Positions 36,939 through 44,792 of a stretch of DNA of 64,000 bases are shown here, in pieces. The stretch's first letter is position 1; every line of letters starts with the position of its first letter. Source of the DNA: G016756615 sp035556195 (lineage in GTDB: Bacteria; Pseudomonadota; Alphaproteobacteria; Rhizobiales; Rhizobiaceae). Below the pieces are notes generated by a model. It saw nothing but the letters and a program-made list of their open reading frames with translations, ran no database searches and had not been told where the DNA came from. Where the stretch lies: the NCBI GenBank assembly GCA_035556195.1, contig DATMFK010000045.1:248001-312000 (forward strand), in the 5' to 3' direction. The position numbers were made by a program, and so were the translations under genes.

Positions 36939-36973
36939 GTTCCATTGCATGGTCAATATGGAACATGTGTTCT
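36939..36973. promoter_or_regulatory. Candidate IolR operator before iolC
   Basis: GTTCCAT (36939-36945) and ATGGAAC (36958-36964) form a perfect 7-bp inverted repeat with a 12-base spacer. The second arm also starts GGAA-CATGTG-TTCT (36960-36973), a one-mismatch copy of the GGAA-N6-TTCC motif that I recall for rhizobial inositol genes. It lies about 80-110 bases before the iolC start and just after the iolR stop. Confidence 0.5.
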
Positions 36974-36990
36974 CGGAAAATCTGCAGAGT

Positions 36991-37821
36991 TCAGATTTCC
37001 TGACGACGCTCGGCAACGGCGACGGTCAGCGCCATGGCGAGCGCCATGGTGGCCGACAGCGAGCGGAAACCGGCGCAATCGGCCTCGGCGACCTCGAACC
37101 ATTCCGTGGCCGACTGGGCCAGCGGGGAGAAGGAACTGTCCGTGATGGCGATGACCGGCACGCCCTGGTCCGAAAGCTGCCGCGCATTGTCGATGGTCGC
37201 GGCCGCATAGGGCGAGAAACTCACCGCGATCACCGCATCCCGCGGCGTCGCGAAGGAAATCATTTCGGGCTCCAGGCCGGAGGCGGATTCGACGAGCTGG
37301 TGGGAGATCTTCAGCTTGCCCAGCGCGTAGGCCATGTAGCTGGCGATCGGGTAGGCGCGCCGACGGGCGAGGAGAAAAATGGTCTCGGCGCCGGCCAATT
37401 TGGCCACGGCACGCTCGAAGCTTTCGTCGTCCAGGCTTCGCGAGATCGATTCGAGCGACCGGCTCGCCGCGTCGATGAAACCCCGCATGATGGCGCCGCC
37501 CTTGGTCTGCCCGGCACCGCCGCGCAACGCCTTCAGGCGCTCCTCGTAGGAATTGTTGCGCTCGCGAAGTCTTTCGCGGAACACCGCCTGGAGGCTGGTG
37601 AAGCCGTCGAAGCCGAGATGCTGCGCGAAACGGATCAGGGTCGAGGGCTGCACGCCGGCCGAGGCGGCAATGCTGGCGGCGGTGCCAAAGGCGATCTCGT
37701 CCGGATTGTCGAGCGAGAACGCCGCGATCTGGGCGATACGTTTCGGCAGCTCGTCCCGTTTCTCAAGGATCCGCGCCCGAAGCGTTTCGAAGTCGCGAGG
37801 CAATTGCGGTTCAGCGTTCAT
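36991..37821 (-). CDS. iolR: RpiR/MurR-family regulator of inositol genes
   Basis: A 276-residue regulator: an N-terminal helix-turn-helix (PDEIAFGTAASIAASAGVQPSTLIRFAQHLGFDGFTSLQ, about residues 40-80) and a C-terminal SIS sugar-binding domain (IFLLARRRAYPIASYMAYAL, VIAVSFSPYAAATIDNA). The ATG at 37821 is used, since the upstream alternative is a TTG. It lies directly upstream of iolC on the same strand and divergent from a MocA-type oxidoreductase, as RpiR-type IolR genes do in rhizobia. Repression relieved by an inositol breakdown product is the expected mode. Confidence 0.88.
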   Translation of the reverse strand: MNAEPQLPRDFETLRARILEKRDELPKRIAQIAAFSLDNPDEIAFGTAASIAASAGVQPSTLIRFAQHLGFDGFTSLQAVFRERLRERNNSYEERLKALRGGAGQTKGGAIMRGFIDAASRSLESISRSLDDESFERAVAKLAGAETIFLLARRRAYPIASYMAYALGKLKISHQLVESASGLEPEMISFATPRDAVIAVSFSPYAAATIDNARQLSDQGVPVIAITDSSFSPLAQSATEWFEVAEADCAGFRSLSATMALAMALTVAVAERRQEI

Positions 37822-38044
37822 GCTCGGCCTGCTTTCCCCGGGCAGCGAGTCCAATTCGCTTGGCCGCCGGGCTTTCGATACAGCGCGGTTTCGGATGTGA
37901 GGCCTGATATCATCAACGCCAGGGGAACTTCAAACCCGTTGGCGAGCCTACAGGCGCCGCCCCTTGATGTCCACGAAATGAATTGATCATTCCGCCTTGG
38001 CCGGAAATGGACTATTTCTGCCGAGACAGTGGAGGAGCGAAAGC

Positions 38045-39154
38045 ATGATCGGAGTGGGACTCATCGGCTCCGGCTTCATGGGCAAGTGCCATGCCATGGC
38101 CTGGAACGCCGTCCACCTGGCCTTTGGCGATACGCCGGGAATCCGACTTGCGCATCTTGGCGAGGTCGATGCCGCGCTGGCGGAAAGGCGCGCCGGCGAA
38201 TTCGGTTTCGCCAAGGCTTCGGGGGACTGGCGCGCCGTCATCGCCGACCGTGAGGTGGATGTCGTCTCCCTGACGACGCCCAACCAGTTTCATCCCGAAA
38301 TGGCCATCGCGGCGCTCGAGGCGGGCAAGCACCTCTGGTGCGAGAAGCCGATGGCGCCGTCCTTCGCGGAGGCACAGGCCATGGCCGACGCCGCTCGAAA
38401 ATCCGGCAAGGTCGCGGTGCTCGGCTACAATTACATCCAGGGTCCAGCCATCCGCCACGTCAAGACGCTGCTGGCCGAGGGCGCTGTCGGCAAGGTCAAT
38501 CATCTGCGCATCGAAATGGACGAGGATTTCATGGCCGACCCCGACGCGCCGTTCTTCTGGAAGCACGAGGCGGCTTCCGGCTATGGAGCGCTCGACGATT
38601 TCGCCGTGCATCCCCTGTCGCTGATCCAGAACCTGTTCGGCCGCGTCGCCGAAGTGATGTGCGACATGGCCAGGCCCTATGCCGACCGCCCCACGGACGG
38701 GGGCGCTCGGCGGGCCGTCGAGACCTACGACATCGCGTCGAGCCTGATCCACCTGGAGAACGGGGTATCCGGTACCTTGCTGGTCAACCGCTCGGCCTGG
38801 GGCCGCAAGGGCCGCATCGCGCTGCAGATCTTCGGCTCGAAAGGATCGATCCTCTTCGACCAGGAACGCTTCAACGAGGTCCAGCTTTACGTGACATCGG
38901 ATCGCCCGACCGAACAGGGCTACCGCACGATCCTTTCCGGACCTCGGCACGAGCCCTACGGCCGCTTCATCCCCGCGCCCGGCCATGGGCTGGGCTTCAA
39001 CGACCTGAAGACCATCGAATGCCACGAGCTGATCGCGGCGATCGAGGGCCGGCCGGCCAATGTGATCGGCTTCGATGAAGGCCTGGAGATCGAGCGCACC
39101 GTGCACGCCATGGCGCGGTCGTTCGAGGAGCGGCGGTGGGTGGAGGTGAGATGA
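38045..39154 (+). CDS. Gfo/Idh/MocA-family oxidoreductase
   Basis: A 369-residue NAD(P)-dependent dehydrogenase: Rossmann start IGVGLIGSGFMGKCHAMAWN, the EKPMAPSF motif (Lys catalytic) and DDFAVHPLSLIQ at the active site. It starts at ATG 38045 after GGAGGAGCG. Being divergent from iolR, it probably handles an inositol isomer or methylated inositol; a homologue at this place in Sinorhizobium is inositol-linked as far as I recall. GGAAATGGACTATTTC at 38003-38018 is a possible regulatory site. It ends at repeat locus C. Confidence 0.86.
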   Translation: MIGVGLIGSGFMGKCHAMAWNAVHLAFGDTPGIRLAHLGEVDAALAERRAGEFGFAKASGDWRAVIADREVDVVSLTTPNQFHPEMAIAALEAGKHLWCEKPMAPSFAEAQAMADAARKSGKVAVLGYNYIQGPAIRHVKTLLAEGAVGKVNHLRIEMDEDFMADPDAPFFWKHEAASGYGALDDFAVHPLSLIQNLFGRVAEVMCDMARPYADRPTDGGARRAVETYDIASSLIHLENGVSGTLLVNRSAWGRKGRIALQIFGSKGSILFDQERFNEVQLYVTSDRPTEQGYRTILSGPRHEPYGRFIPAPGHGLGFNDLKTIECHELIAAIEGRPANVIGFDEGLEIERTVHAMARSFEERRWVEVR

Positions 39155-39259
39155 TTGGGCGGCACTGAGATGCCATCCCGTCTGTCCTGCTGGACATTCC
39201 CGTTGACGGCTACAGTCTTCATGCATCCTGAGGGAACGCAGGTGCCGGTGCGGTGCTTC

Positions 39260-39517
39260 GTTCTGCACCGCCGGGCGGCCGGCCGCAATGGAACGGAACG
39301 GATCCTCGGGTCAACTCGCCCGCTAGCGCGGGCTCGCGCCCGAGGATGACGATCTGCGTTGAGCCCTTCACCAATCGCAAACGTTTGCGATTGGCGTCGA
39401 CATAGAAGCATCCTTGGGCCGGCACCGAGCAAAGCGAACGGGCCGCGACCGCAAATGCTTCGCCTAGAACACAGTTGCCATTCCGTTCCGTATCCGCACC
39501 CACCAACCGTGCAGAAC
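39260..39517. repeat. Composite palindromic repeat, locus C
   Basis: This fills most of a 416-base gap between convergent genes. Left hairpin: ATCCTCGGG (39302-39310)/CCCGAGGAT (39339-39347) with inner GCCCGC/GCGGGC; then GACGATCTGCGTTGAG, GCGATTGGCGTCGACATAGAA and a degenerate right arm. Flanks GTTCTGCACCG and CGTGCAGAAC match the spacer of loci A and B. No gene is seen in the gap. Confidence 0.76.
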
Positions 39518-39570
39518 AATGCCGCCGAGCGGCAGTAATGGCTGTTTGGGGTGCAAACAAAGCGGAGATC

Positions 39571-40359
39571 CTACTCCCCGATCACCCCCGCAACATTCTG
39601 GTCGTAATCCACCAAGGACCCGGTCATGACGCCAGATTGCGGGCTCAGCATGTAGGCGACCAGCACGGCGAGTTGGTGGGGCTTGACCAGTTGCCCCATC
39701 GGCTGCGCGGCTTCGGCCTTTTCCAGCCAATCCGGCCCGGCGCCGTGGAACTTCGCCTGCACGGCCGCTTCGCCCGGCGTGTCCATCCAGCCCGGCAGCA
39801 CGGCGTTGCAGCGGATGCGGTTTGCCCGATAGGCGTTGGCGACATTCTTGGTGAGCACGGCAAGGGCGCCCTTGCTCGCCGAATAGGCCGTCAGGAAGGA
39901 CTGGCCGGCATGGGCAGACATCGACAGCACGTTGACGATCGCGCCGGGCTTCTTCTCCGCGAGCAGGTGGCGCACGACGCCCTGCATCATGAAGAAAGGG
40001 CCGCGCACATTGGTGGCGAACAGACTGTCGAAAAGCTCCGGGGTGGTGTCGACCAACGTGCCGCGCGCCGAGGAAGCAGCGGCGTTGACCAGCCCGTTGA
40101 TGCTGCCGAACCGCTTCAGCCCTGCTTCGACAGCGCCTTCGCATTCGTCGGGCTTCGACATGTCGGCGGTGACAAAGATCGCCTCGGCGCCGAGCTTCTC
40201 GAGCGCCGTCACGGCCAGCGATCCCTTGTCCGGCGATCGGCCGACAAGGACCAGCGCCTTGCAGCCTTCCGTGACGAGCTGCCGTGCGACGGCGAAGCCT
40301 ATGCCCTGTGCGCCGCCCGTGACGATCGCCCTTGTCCCGGCATTGCGCTGGTCGCTCAT
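39571..40359 (-). CDS. SDR-family dehydrogenase in inositol cluster
   Basis: A 262-residue short-chain dehydrogenase: TGGAQGIG cofactor motif (near residue 14), NAAAS in place of the usual NNAG, a Ser in NVLSMSAH and the YSASK catalytic pair. It overlaps the end of idhA by four bases, so it is co-translated with inositol dehydrogenase. A role in oxidising another inositol stereoisomer or inosose is inferred from this coupling. It has an extended C-terminal segment, ending GSLVDYDQNVAGVIGE, that differs from the common SDR ending and may shape the substrate site. Confidence 0.86.
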   Translation of the reverse strand: MSDQRNAGTRAIVTGGAQGIGFAVARQLVTEGCKALVLVGRSPDKGSLAVTALEKLGAEAIFVTADMSKPDECEGAVEAGLKRFGSINGLVNAAASSARGTLVDTTPELFDSLFATNVRGPFFMMQGVVRHLLAEKKPGAIVNVLSMSAHAGQSFLTAYSASKGALAVLTKNVANAYRANRIRCNAVLPGWMDTPGEAAVQAKFHGAGPDWLEKAEAAQPMGQLVKPHQLAVLVAYMLSPQSGVMTGSLVDYDQNVAGVIGE

Positions 40360-41357
40360 GCGCCATCTCCCAGGCTGATCGTCTTGCCTTCCCTCACCGA
40401 GCGCAGCGCCGCCTCGGCGAGGGCCAGCGCCTTGAGCCCGTCCTGCCCGCTCGGCGAGGCTTTCCGGCCCTTGCTCATCGCGGCGACGAAGGCGGCGATC
40501 TCGCTGGCATAGGCTTGGGTGTAGCGCGTCATGAAGAAATCGTGGAGCGGCGGCCGCGTGAAGCCGCCCGAATTGGCGATCTCGATCGACACCGGCCGCT
40601 GGTTTTCCGCCGCCACCATGCCCTGCGATCCGTGCACCTCGATCCGCTGATCGTAGCCATAGGTGGCGCGACGCGAATTGGAGATCATGCCTTGCTTGCC
40701 GGACGCGGTGCGCAGGAGAACGCTGACGCTGTCGTAATCGCCGAGCGCGCCGATCTTCTTGTCGACCAACACAGACGCCTGCGCACTGACGGCGACAGGC
40801 TCTTCGCCGAGCAGGAAGCGCGCCATGTCGAAATCATGGATCGTCATGTCGCGGAATATGCCGCCCGACCGGGTGATGTAGTCATAAGGCGGCGGGCCAG
40901 GGTCGCGCGACGTGATGACCACCATCTCGACCTCGCCGATCGCGCCATCGTCGATCGCCTTTCGTACGGCTGCGAAATGCGGATCGAAGCGCCGGTTGAA
41001 GCCGACCATCAAGGTCGCGCCGGTCTCGTCGACCACTCCCAGGCATCGTTCGACGCGATCGACATCGAGGTCGATCGGTTTCTCGCAGAAGATCGCCTTT
41101 CCTGCCCGCGCGAAGCGCTCGATGAGCTCGGCATGCGTGTCCGTCGGGGTGCAGATCACCACGGCGTCGATATCCCCTGCCTTCTCGATCTCCTCGATGG
41201 AGCGCACCTCGGCGGCGTAGGCGGAGGCAAGTTCCTTCGCCGCCGTCTCCAAGGCGTCGGCCACGGCCACCAGCTTCGCATCGGGATCGCCGGCCACTGC
41301 CCTGGCATGCACCTTGCCGATGCGGCCTGCGCCGAGCAGGCCAAAGCGAACGGTCAT
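40356..41357 (-). CDS. idhA: myo-Inositol 2-dehydrogenase
   Basis: A 333-residue NAD-dependent enzyme oxidising myo-inositol to scyllo-inosose, the first pathway step. The start at 41357 (TCGGGAGGAGATC upstream) gives MTVRFGLLGAGRIGKVHARAV; the catalytic Lys is in CEKPIDLD and the His/Asp pair in GGIFRDMTIHDFDMARFL, typical of IolG/IdhA. It is a transcription unit of its own, with the SDR gene, separated from iolCDEB. A likely operator is 81 bases upstream. Confidence 0.93.
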   Translation of the reverse strand: MTVRFGLLGAGRIGKVHARAVAGDPDAKLVAVADALETAAKELASAYAAEVRSIEEIEKAGDIDAVVICTPTDTHAELIERFARAGKAIFCEKPIDLDVDRVERCLGVVDETGATLMVGFNRRFDPHFAAVRKAIDDGAIGEVEMVVITSRDPGPPPYDYITRSGGIFRDMTIHDFDMARFLLGEEPVAVSAQASVLVDKKIGALGDYDSVSVLLRTASGKQGMISNSRRATYGYDQRIEVHGSQGMVAAENQRPVSIEIANSGGFTRPPLHDFFMTRYTQAYASEIAAFVAAMSKGRKASPSGQDGLKALALAEAALRSVREGKTISLGDGA

Positions 41358-41437
41358 GATCTCCTCCCGAGAACTAAGGGCTCGCACGCATCGCTTTCCG
41401 CAAAAACGAAATGCCTGAGCCAAACTCAAAGTTCAAT

Positions 41438-41451
41438 GAAATGGATATTCC
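41438..41451 (-). promoter_or_regulatory. Candidate IolR operator before idhA
   Basis: On the minus strand this reads GGAATATCCATTTC, that is GGAA-N6-TTTC, one mismatch from the GGAA-N6-TTCC motif and similar to the site before iolC. It lies 81 bases upstream of the idhA start. Confidence 0.45.
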
Positions 41452-41473
41452 ACATCACTTTCGGGATCAAGCG

Positions 41474-41896
41474 TCAGTCTTCCTCAGCGACGACGAGGTC
41501 ATTGTCCTCGCACCATTCGCGCAAAGCCTCCTTCGTCGCTTCCGCCTCGAAGGCGTACCACGCATTCAGCTTATCCTTCTCATGTAGCCATTGCTTGAAC
41601 CGGCCGTAGGCGCCCTTCCGGCGAAACATGTCGTAGACGTTGTCCCACTCGTCGGGAGCCTCCTCGCCGACGAAGGACAAAACCAGGTCACGGCCGAGCC
41701 GCAGATCGCTCTTGGTGGGAAGGGCGAGGAACTCATCCGACTCTTCCATGTCCTCCGGTCCCTCATAGATTCCCGCGCTGTCGGAAATGATGAAGACCTC
41801 GCCCGTTACGCGATGGACGTACGCACGATCGTCATACTCGTTTCCCATGCTGCCGACTTCGAATGCGTCAATCAAACTGCTCATTTTCACAGGCAT
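41474..41896 (-). CDS. UPF0158-family protein
   Basis: A 140-residue acidic soluble protein resembling the UPF0158 family (RAYVHRVTGEVFIISD at the N-terminus, then GAYGRFKQWLHEKDKLNAWYAFEAEATKEALREWCEDNDL at the end). The family has no established function. GGAGGC lies eight bases before the ATG at 41896. It stands alone, upstream of idhA on the same strand but about 120 bases away, so shared transcription is uncertain. Confidence 0.75.
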   Translation of the reverse strand: MPVKMSSLIDAFEVGSMGNEYDDRAYVHRVTGEVFIISDSAGIYEGPEDMEESDEFLALPTKSDLRLGRDLVLSFVGEEAPDEWDNVYDMFRRKGAYGRFKQWLHEKDKLNAWYAFEAEATKEALREWCEDNDLVVAEED

Positions 41897-42150
41897 CTAT
41901 CCGCCTCCTAGTTAGCGTCCCATCCAAGTTAAGGCGACCGAATGGTCCTTGAAAGCGTCGCTACGGGCCATCGGCAACTCAGAAAACGATTCCCCCACCG
42001 CATCTACTTCAGGAATGACTTTTCTCCTGACCTGCCTATTTTTCGATGTATGCGGTCCATCATTCCAGCTCGCATTGCGATATCAGTAGCATCCGGCAAG
42101 CAGCCGGGCCGTTGCAGCCCGACAGGCTTCGCTGGAACGGGAGAAACGCC

Positions 42151-43539
42151 ATGAGCCGCCTGCGCGGACCTTATTCGTCTGTCCTCGAGCTGATCGGCGA
42201 GACGCCGGTCGTGGAACTCACCCGCTTCGACACCGGCCGATGCCGCCTCTTCGTCAAGCTTGAAAGCCAGAACCCCGGCGGCTCCATCAAGGACCGCATC
42301 GCTCTGTCGATGATCGCCGACGCCGAGCGCTACGGCCGGCTTGCGCCGGGCGGCACGATCGTCGAGGCGACGGCGGGCAATACCGGTCTCGGCCTGGCCC
42401 AAGTCGGCATTCCCAAGGGTTATCGCATCATCCTCGTGGTTCCCGACAAGATGTCGCGCGAGAAGATCCAGCACCTCCGCGCGCTCGGCGCCGAGGTCCG
42501 CCTCACCCGCTCGGATGTCGGAAAGGGCCATCCAGAATACTACCAGGACCTGGCCGAAAGGATCACCTCGGAGATTCCCGGAGCCTTCTACGTCAACCAA
42601 TTCGCCAATCCCGCCAACCCGCTGGCGCATGAGACGACCACGGGCCCGGAGATCTGGAAGCAGTTGGGTGAAGATGTCGACGCCGTGGTGGTCGGCGTCG
42701 GGTCGGGAGGCACGCTGACGGGAGTCGGTCGCTTCTTCAAATCCGTCTCGCCGAAGACCGAGATGGTGCTCGCCGATCCCGTCGGTTCTGTCCTTGCGAC
42801 CTACATCAGGACAGGCAAGATGGAAGAGGCGGGAAGCTGGACGGTCGAGGGTATAGGCGAGGATTTCATCCCTCCCAACGCCGATCTGTCGCTGGTTTCC
42901 AGAGCCTATTCCATCCCGGACAAGCAGAGCATGCTGGCGGCGCGCGACCTGTTGGCCAGGGAGGGCATTCTCGCCGGCTCTTCCTCGGGAACGCTGCTTG
43001 CCGCCGCGCTGCGCTATTGCCGCGAGCAAAGCTCGCCGAAACGGGTGGTGACGCTGGTCTGCGACAGCGGCAACAAGTATCTCTCAAAAGTCTTCGACGA
43101 TTTCTGGCTGGCCGAGCAGGGCCTTGCCGAGCGCGAGCAGCATGGCGATCTCTCCGATCTCGTCGCCCGCTCGCACCGCGAAGGCGGCACGGTCTATGTC
43201 GGGCCGGACGACAGCCTGCTCACCGCCTATGGCCGGATGCGTCGTGCCGACGTCTCCCAGCTCCCGGTGCTGGAGAACGGCAAGCTGGTCGGCATCGTCG
43301 ACGAGAGCGACATTCTTTCGGTGGTGGAAGGACCGTATGACGGCCGCTGGGATCGCTTCAACGCACCTGTCCGCAATGCCATGACCGCCGAGCTCCACAC
43401 GCTCCAGGCCAGCCAGACGCTCGACGCCCTGCTGCCCGTGTTCGAGCGCAACGAGGTCGCCATCGTCTTCGACGGCGACGAATTCGTCGGCCTCATCACC
43501 CGTATAGACCTGATCAACCATTTGAGACGCCAGAGATGA
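42151..43539 (+). CDS. Cystathionine beta-synthase with CBS pair
   Basis: A 462-residue PLP enzyme joining serine and homocysteine to cystathionine. The PLP Lys is in GGSIKDRI (near residue 47), the substrate loop in TAGNTGLGLA and the phosphate loop in GVGSGGTLTGVG. The C-terminal third holds two CBS motifs (TAYGRMRRADVSQLPVLENGKLVGIVDESDI and the later VFERNEVAIVFDGDEFVGLITRIDL), which bind adenosyl ligands in related enzymes. The start at 42151 is preceded by GGGAGAAACGCC. It overlaps the next gene by four bases. Confidence 0.93.
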   Translation: MSRLRGPYSSVLELIGETPVVELTRFDTGRCRLFVKLESQNPGGSIKDRIALSMIADAERYGRLAPGGTIVEATAGNTGLGLAQVGIPKGYRIILVVPDKMSREKIQHLRALGAEVRLTRSDVGKGHPEYYQDLAERITSEIPGAFYVNQFANPANPLAHETTTGPEIWKQLGEDVDAVVVGVGSGGTLTGVGRFFKSVSPKTEMVLADPVGSVLATYIRTGKMEEAGSWTVEGIGEDFIPPNADLSLVSRAYSIPDKQSMLAARDLLAREGILAGSSSGTLLAAALRYCREQSSPKRVVTLVCDSGNKYLSKVFDDFWLAEQGLAEREQHGDLSDLVARSHREGGTVYVGPDDSLLTAYGRMRRADVSQLPVLENGKLVGIVDESDILSVVEGPYDGRWDRFNAPVRNAMTAELHTLQASQTLDALLPVFERNEVAIVFDGDEFVGLITRIDLINHLRRQR

Positions 43540-44699
43540 CCAATCGCAATCGCCTCGCCTTCTCCACCCGGACCATTCATGGCGGCCAGAGCCACGACCC
43601 CACCACCGGCGCGGTGATGGTTCCGATCTACGCGACTTCGACCTACGGCCAGCAGAGCCCGGGCGTGCACAAGGGCTTCGAATACGCGCGCAGCCAGAAC
43701 CCCACCCGTTTCGCCTTCGAGCGTGCGGTGGCGGATCTGGAGAGCGGCAGCGCCGCCTTTGCCTTCGCATCGGGCCTCGCGGCCATCGCCACGATCTTCG
43801 AGCTGCTCGATTCCGGGGCCCATGTCGTCGCGACGGACGACATCTATGGCGGCACCTTCCGCCTGCTGGAACGGGTGCGCAAGCGCTCCGCCGGCCTCCA
43901 GGTGAGCTTCGCCGATTTCACCGATCTGGCCGCCGTCGAAGCTGCGATCAGGCCGGAAACGAAGCTGCTCTGGATCGAGACGCCCACGAACCCGCTGCTG
44001 CGCATCGTCGACCTGGAAGGCATCGCGGCCCTCGCCCGGCGCAGGGGCCTGCTCACCGTCGCAGACAACACCTTTTGCAGCCCCTATCTCCAACGCCCGC
44101 TGGAACTCGGCATCGACATCGTCGTCCACTCAACCACGAAATATCTCAACGGTCATTCCGACATGGTGGGCGGCGTCGCGGTCGTCGGCGACAACAAGGA
44201 CCTGTCCGACCGGCTGAAGTTCCTGCAGAACGCGGTCGGTGCGATCTCCGGACCGTTCGACAGCTTCCTCGCCCTGCGCGGCCTGAAGACGCTCGCGCTC
44301 AGGATGGAGCGGCATTCCTCGAACGGCCAACGCATCGCCGAGTGGCTGGAACGCCGTCCCGACATCCGGCGCGTCATCTATCCCGGGCTCGCCAGCCACC
44401 CGCAGCACGCCATCGCCCGGCGCCAGATGCACGCCTTCGGCGGCATGATTTCGGTCGAACTCGACCGCGACCTGGCGGGCACCAAGCGTTTCCTGGAACG
44501 GACGCGGCTCTTCACGCTGGCCGAAAGCCTGGGGGGGGTCGAAAGCCTGATCGAACATCCGGCCTTGATGACGCATGGCAGCATTCCGGCCGAGAAACGT
44601 GCCGCGATCGGCATCAGCGATTCCTTCGTCCGCCTCTCCGCCGGCATCGAGGACGCCGACGACCTGATTGCCGACCTCGACCAGGCGCTGGTCAGCTAA
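43536..44699 (+). CDS. Cystathionine gamma-lyase/gamma-synthase family enzyme
   Basis: A 387-residue fold-type I PLP enzyme of the Cys/Met metabolism family. The pattern ATSTYGQQSPGVHKGFEYARSQNPTRFAFE, the PLP Lys in HSTTKYLNGHSDMVGG and the C-terminal SLGGVESLIEHPALMTH are diagnostic. The ATG overlaps the cystathionine beta-synthase stop, so the pair should carry homocysteine to cysteine by reverse trans-sulfuration; gamma-lyase activity is therefore favoured over gamma-synthase, by context rather than by residue. Confidence 0.92.
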   Translation: MTNRNRLAFSTRTIHGGQSHDPTTGAVMVPIYATSTYGQQSPGVHKGFEYARSQNPTRFAFERAVADLESGSAAFAFASGLAAIATIFELLDSGAHVVATDDIYGGTFRLLERVRKRSAGLQVSFADFTDLAAVEAAIRPETKLLWIETPTNPLLRIVDLEGIAALARRRGLLTVADNTFCSPYLQRPLELGIDIVVHSTTKYLNGHSDMVGGVAVVGDNKDLSDRLKFLQNAVGAISGPFDSFLALRGLKTLALRMERHSSNGQRIAEWLERRPDIRRVIYPGLASHPQHAIARRQMHAFGGMISVELDRDLAGTKRFLERTRLFTLAESLGGVESLIEHPALMTHGSIPAEKRAAIGISDSFVRLSAGIEDADDLIADLDQALVS

Positions 44700-44792
44700 T
44701 CATCCACAGCCGGGCTTGCCGCCCATGCCTATGGATATGGTAAAGGGTTTCCGCCTCACTGTCGGGGCGGAAACCTGGACCATGACGCACGG

